Notes under the pieces: generated by a model
The model's input: only the letters and a program-made list of their open reading frames with translations
The model's database searches: none
Told to the model about the DNA's origin: nothing
Shown: positions 6,678-8,100 of the stretch, piece by piece
Numbering within the stretch: the stretch's first letter is position 1
Layout of the letters: every line of letters begins with the position of its first letter
Assembly: GCA_903819815.1 (NCBI GenBank)
Contig: CAIJFC010000028.1
Location: forward strand, 1 to 8,100
Source: an uncultured Bacteroidota bacterium
GTDB lineage: Bacteria > Bacteroidota > Bacteroidia > Flavobacteriales > Flavobacteriaceae
Length of the DNA: 8,100 nucleotides
Reading direction: 5' to 3'
Program-made: the position numbers and the translations under genes

Positions 6678-8100
6678 ATGAAAAAAAATAAATATATAAG
6701 TAAAGTGTTTTTTGTAGCTTTTTTAGCAATCGCTATGTTTTCGTGTACTGATGGTTTTGAAGACATGAATGAAAATCCAAATAATTTTAATGTTGCAACA
6801 CCTGAAGCCTTGCTAGCGGGTGCTGTAAAGAGCACTGTAGATCTTGTAGGTGGTGAGATGAATGATCAAATGTATAATAATTATGCCAGTTACTATGGAG
6901 GAAAAGGAGGTCAATTCCCCACGTTTTTTTATACAGACAATGGTGTAGATCAATATTGGAGACGTTTTTATGTAAATATACTTAAGAATACTCAAGAAAT
7001 AATTGATAATTATTCTAATGATCCAAGATATGCAAACCGGGTACACATTGCTAAAATTTGGAAAAGTTATGTGTATTCTGTTCTAGTTTCTACTTTTGGT
7101 CCAGTTCCTTATGTAGATGCTTTAGGATCAAATACTACTTCAACTTACACGAGCGAGGAAGCTATTTATATTGCAATATTAGACATGTTAAAAGCTGCGG
7201 GTGAAGGTATTACTGTAACGGGGGATAAATTAACTACCGATCCCGTATTTAATGGTAACAATCTGATGTGGAAAAAATTTGCAAACACTTTGCGTTTAAA
7301 AATTTCATTGCGAATATCGGAAGGTTTTCCAACATTAGCACAATATCACGGCGTTCAAGTTATGGCCAATGAAGCGGGACTAATTTCTTCCAATACAGAG
7401 AACATTGCCATGAAATGGGAAACTATTTTAGAGAATTGGTCGTTTAATTATAAAAGATATGTCAATGTTCCAGCACAGGAGGATGTAGTTCCATTTGTGA
7501 ATTTTCACTACATATTGAATATGAAAACATACTATGATCCAAGATTAAAAGTTGTAGCTGAACCATCAACTAATCCCATTACCATCAATGATACGCTATT
7601 TAAGTCTGGATCTACTATATTAGACAATCCACGACAAAGGGTTATTGTTCAATATAAGCTTCCTTATTTTGGAAGGCCTATTGGAGGTACAGTATCTCTT
7701 TCAGACTGGAATTTAAATCCTAGTAATAACATTTTGAACGGTATAGCAAACAACCGATATAGTAAGCCGAGTAGGTTATTATTTATGGCACAAGACATGA
7801 AATTTTATATTGCAACTTACGCCGAGCTCAATTTCATGCTAGCCGAAGCTAAATTAAAAGGTTGGGGCGGGAGTAGAACAGCAGAGCAGTATTACTATGC
7901 AGGGATAGACGCTTCATTTCAACAATATGGAGTTTCTTCTGGGGTAGCAGTATATAAAGCAAGGGATGGTGTTAAATGGGGGACTTCTAGTATAGGAGAT
8001 AGAGACTTGTTTGGTATTGTAACCAGTGGCATCTCAGCGGATCCTATGGACAAGATTGCAAGACAACTTTGGTTAACATCCTACAATCAAGGTCATGATG
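6678..8100 (+). CDS. SusD/RagB-family nutrient-binding lipoprotein (partial, 3' end outside window)
   Basis: 474 residues are visible and the frame is still open at the window end. It is the surface lipoprotein that binds substrate and closes over the SusC barrel. Residues 1-22 are a lipoprotein signal peptide with the lipobox MFSC, and Cys23 is the lipidation site. The acidic stretch DGFEDMNENPN follows, in keeping with a Bacteroidota surface-export signal. Motifs expected of the SusD-like group with 'FExxNxNPN' starts (Pfam SusD-like_2 type) are KIWKSYVYSVLVSTFGPVPY (126-145), WKKFANTLRLKISLR (198-212), ELNFMLAEAKLKG (383-395) and IARQLWLTSYNQGHD (460-474). The last normally lies a few dozen residues before the C terminus, so most of the gene is present. 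It is translated from the same message as the susC-like gene. Confidence 0.93.
   Translation, partial: MKKNKYISKVFFVAFLAIAMFSCTDGFEDMNENPNNFNVATPEALLAGAVKSTVDLVGGEMNDQMYNNYASYYGGKGGQFPTFFYTDNGVDQYWRRFYVNILKNTQEIIDNYSNDPRYANRVHIAKIWKSYVYSVLVSTFGPVPYVDALGSNTTSTYTSEEAIYIAILDMLKAAGEGITVTGDKLTTDPVFNGNNLMWKKFANTLRLKISLRISEGFPTLAQYHGVQVMANEAGLISSNTENIAMKWETILENWSFNYKRYVNVPAQEDVVPFVNFHYILNMKTYYDPRLKVVAEPSTNPITINDTLFKSGSTILDNPRQRVIVQYKLPYFGRPIGGTVSLSDWNLNPSNNILNGIANNRYSKPSRLLFMAQDMKFYIATYAELNFMLAEAKLKGWGGSRTAEQYYYAGIDASFQQYGVSSGVAVYKARDGVKWGTSSIGDRDLFGIVTSGISADPMDKIARQLWLTSYNQGHD

Noticed and set aside
6813..7046. Antisense open frame inside the susD gene, rich in Ile and Tyr
   Set aside because: The sense strand encodes conserved SusD-like motifs throughout; the hydrophobic composition comes from reading AT-rich codons backwards.

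Overview
The window looks like part of a polysaccharide utilisation locus (PUL) from an AT-rich member of the Bacteroidota, most likely the Flavobacteriia. Four things point there: a SusC/SusD-type outer-membrane pair, two proteins with type IX secretion (T9SS) C-terminal sorting domains, signal peptides ending in the 'YSQ' style common in flavobacteria, and A-rich leaders without Shine-Dalgarno sequences. All genes lie on the + strand.

Layout: (1) 1-261, the last 86 codons of a T9SS-secreted protein whose functional part is outside the window. (2) 305-1600, a secreted glycoside hydrolase-like protein of the GH99/GH71-like group, with the paired acidic motif expected of a GH99-type active site. 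(3) 1601-1886, a 286-base AT-rich gap with a weak terminator-like hairpin, an A/T hairpin and an 11-bp tandem repeat. (4) 1887-3281, a right-handed parallel beta-helix protein with its own sorting domain. (5) 3282-3406, a 125-base gap with a long imperfect hairpin. (6) 3407-6667, a full-length SusC/RagA-type TonB-dependent transporter. (7) 6678 to the window end, a SusD/RagB-type lipoprotein cut off near its C terminus.

Inferred working model: the T9SS cargo proteins act outside the cell or on its surface, on or near a glycan. The SusD-like lipoprotein and SusC-like channel capture and import oligosaccharides. The GH99-like enzyme has a signal peptide but no lipobox and no sorting domain, so it would cut the imported material in the periplasm. 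The substrate cannot be read from the sequence. No regulator (hybrid two-component system, sigma/anti-sigma pair or SusR-like protein) is present in the window.

Nothing here is clearly a new kind of system. The least explained items are the beta-helix protein directly upstream of susC, the substrate of the GH99-like enzyme, and the two structured intergenic regions. I saw no RNA genes, CRISPR arrays, insertion sequences or phage genes.
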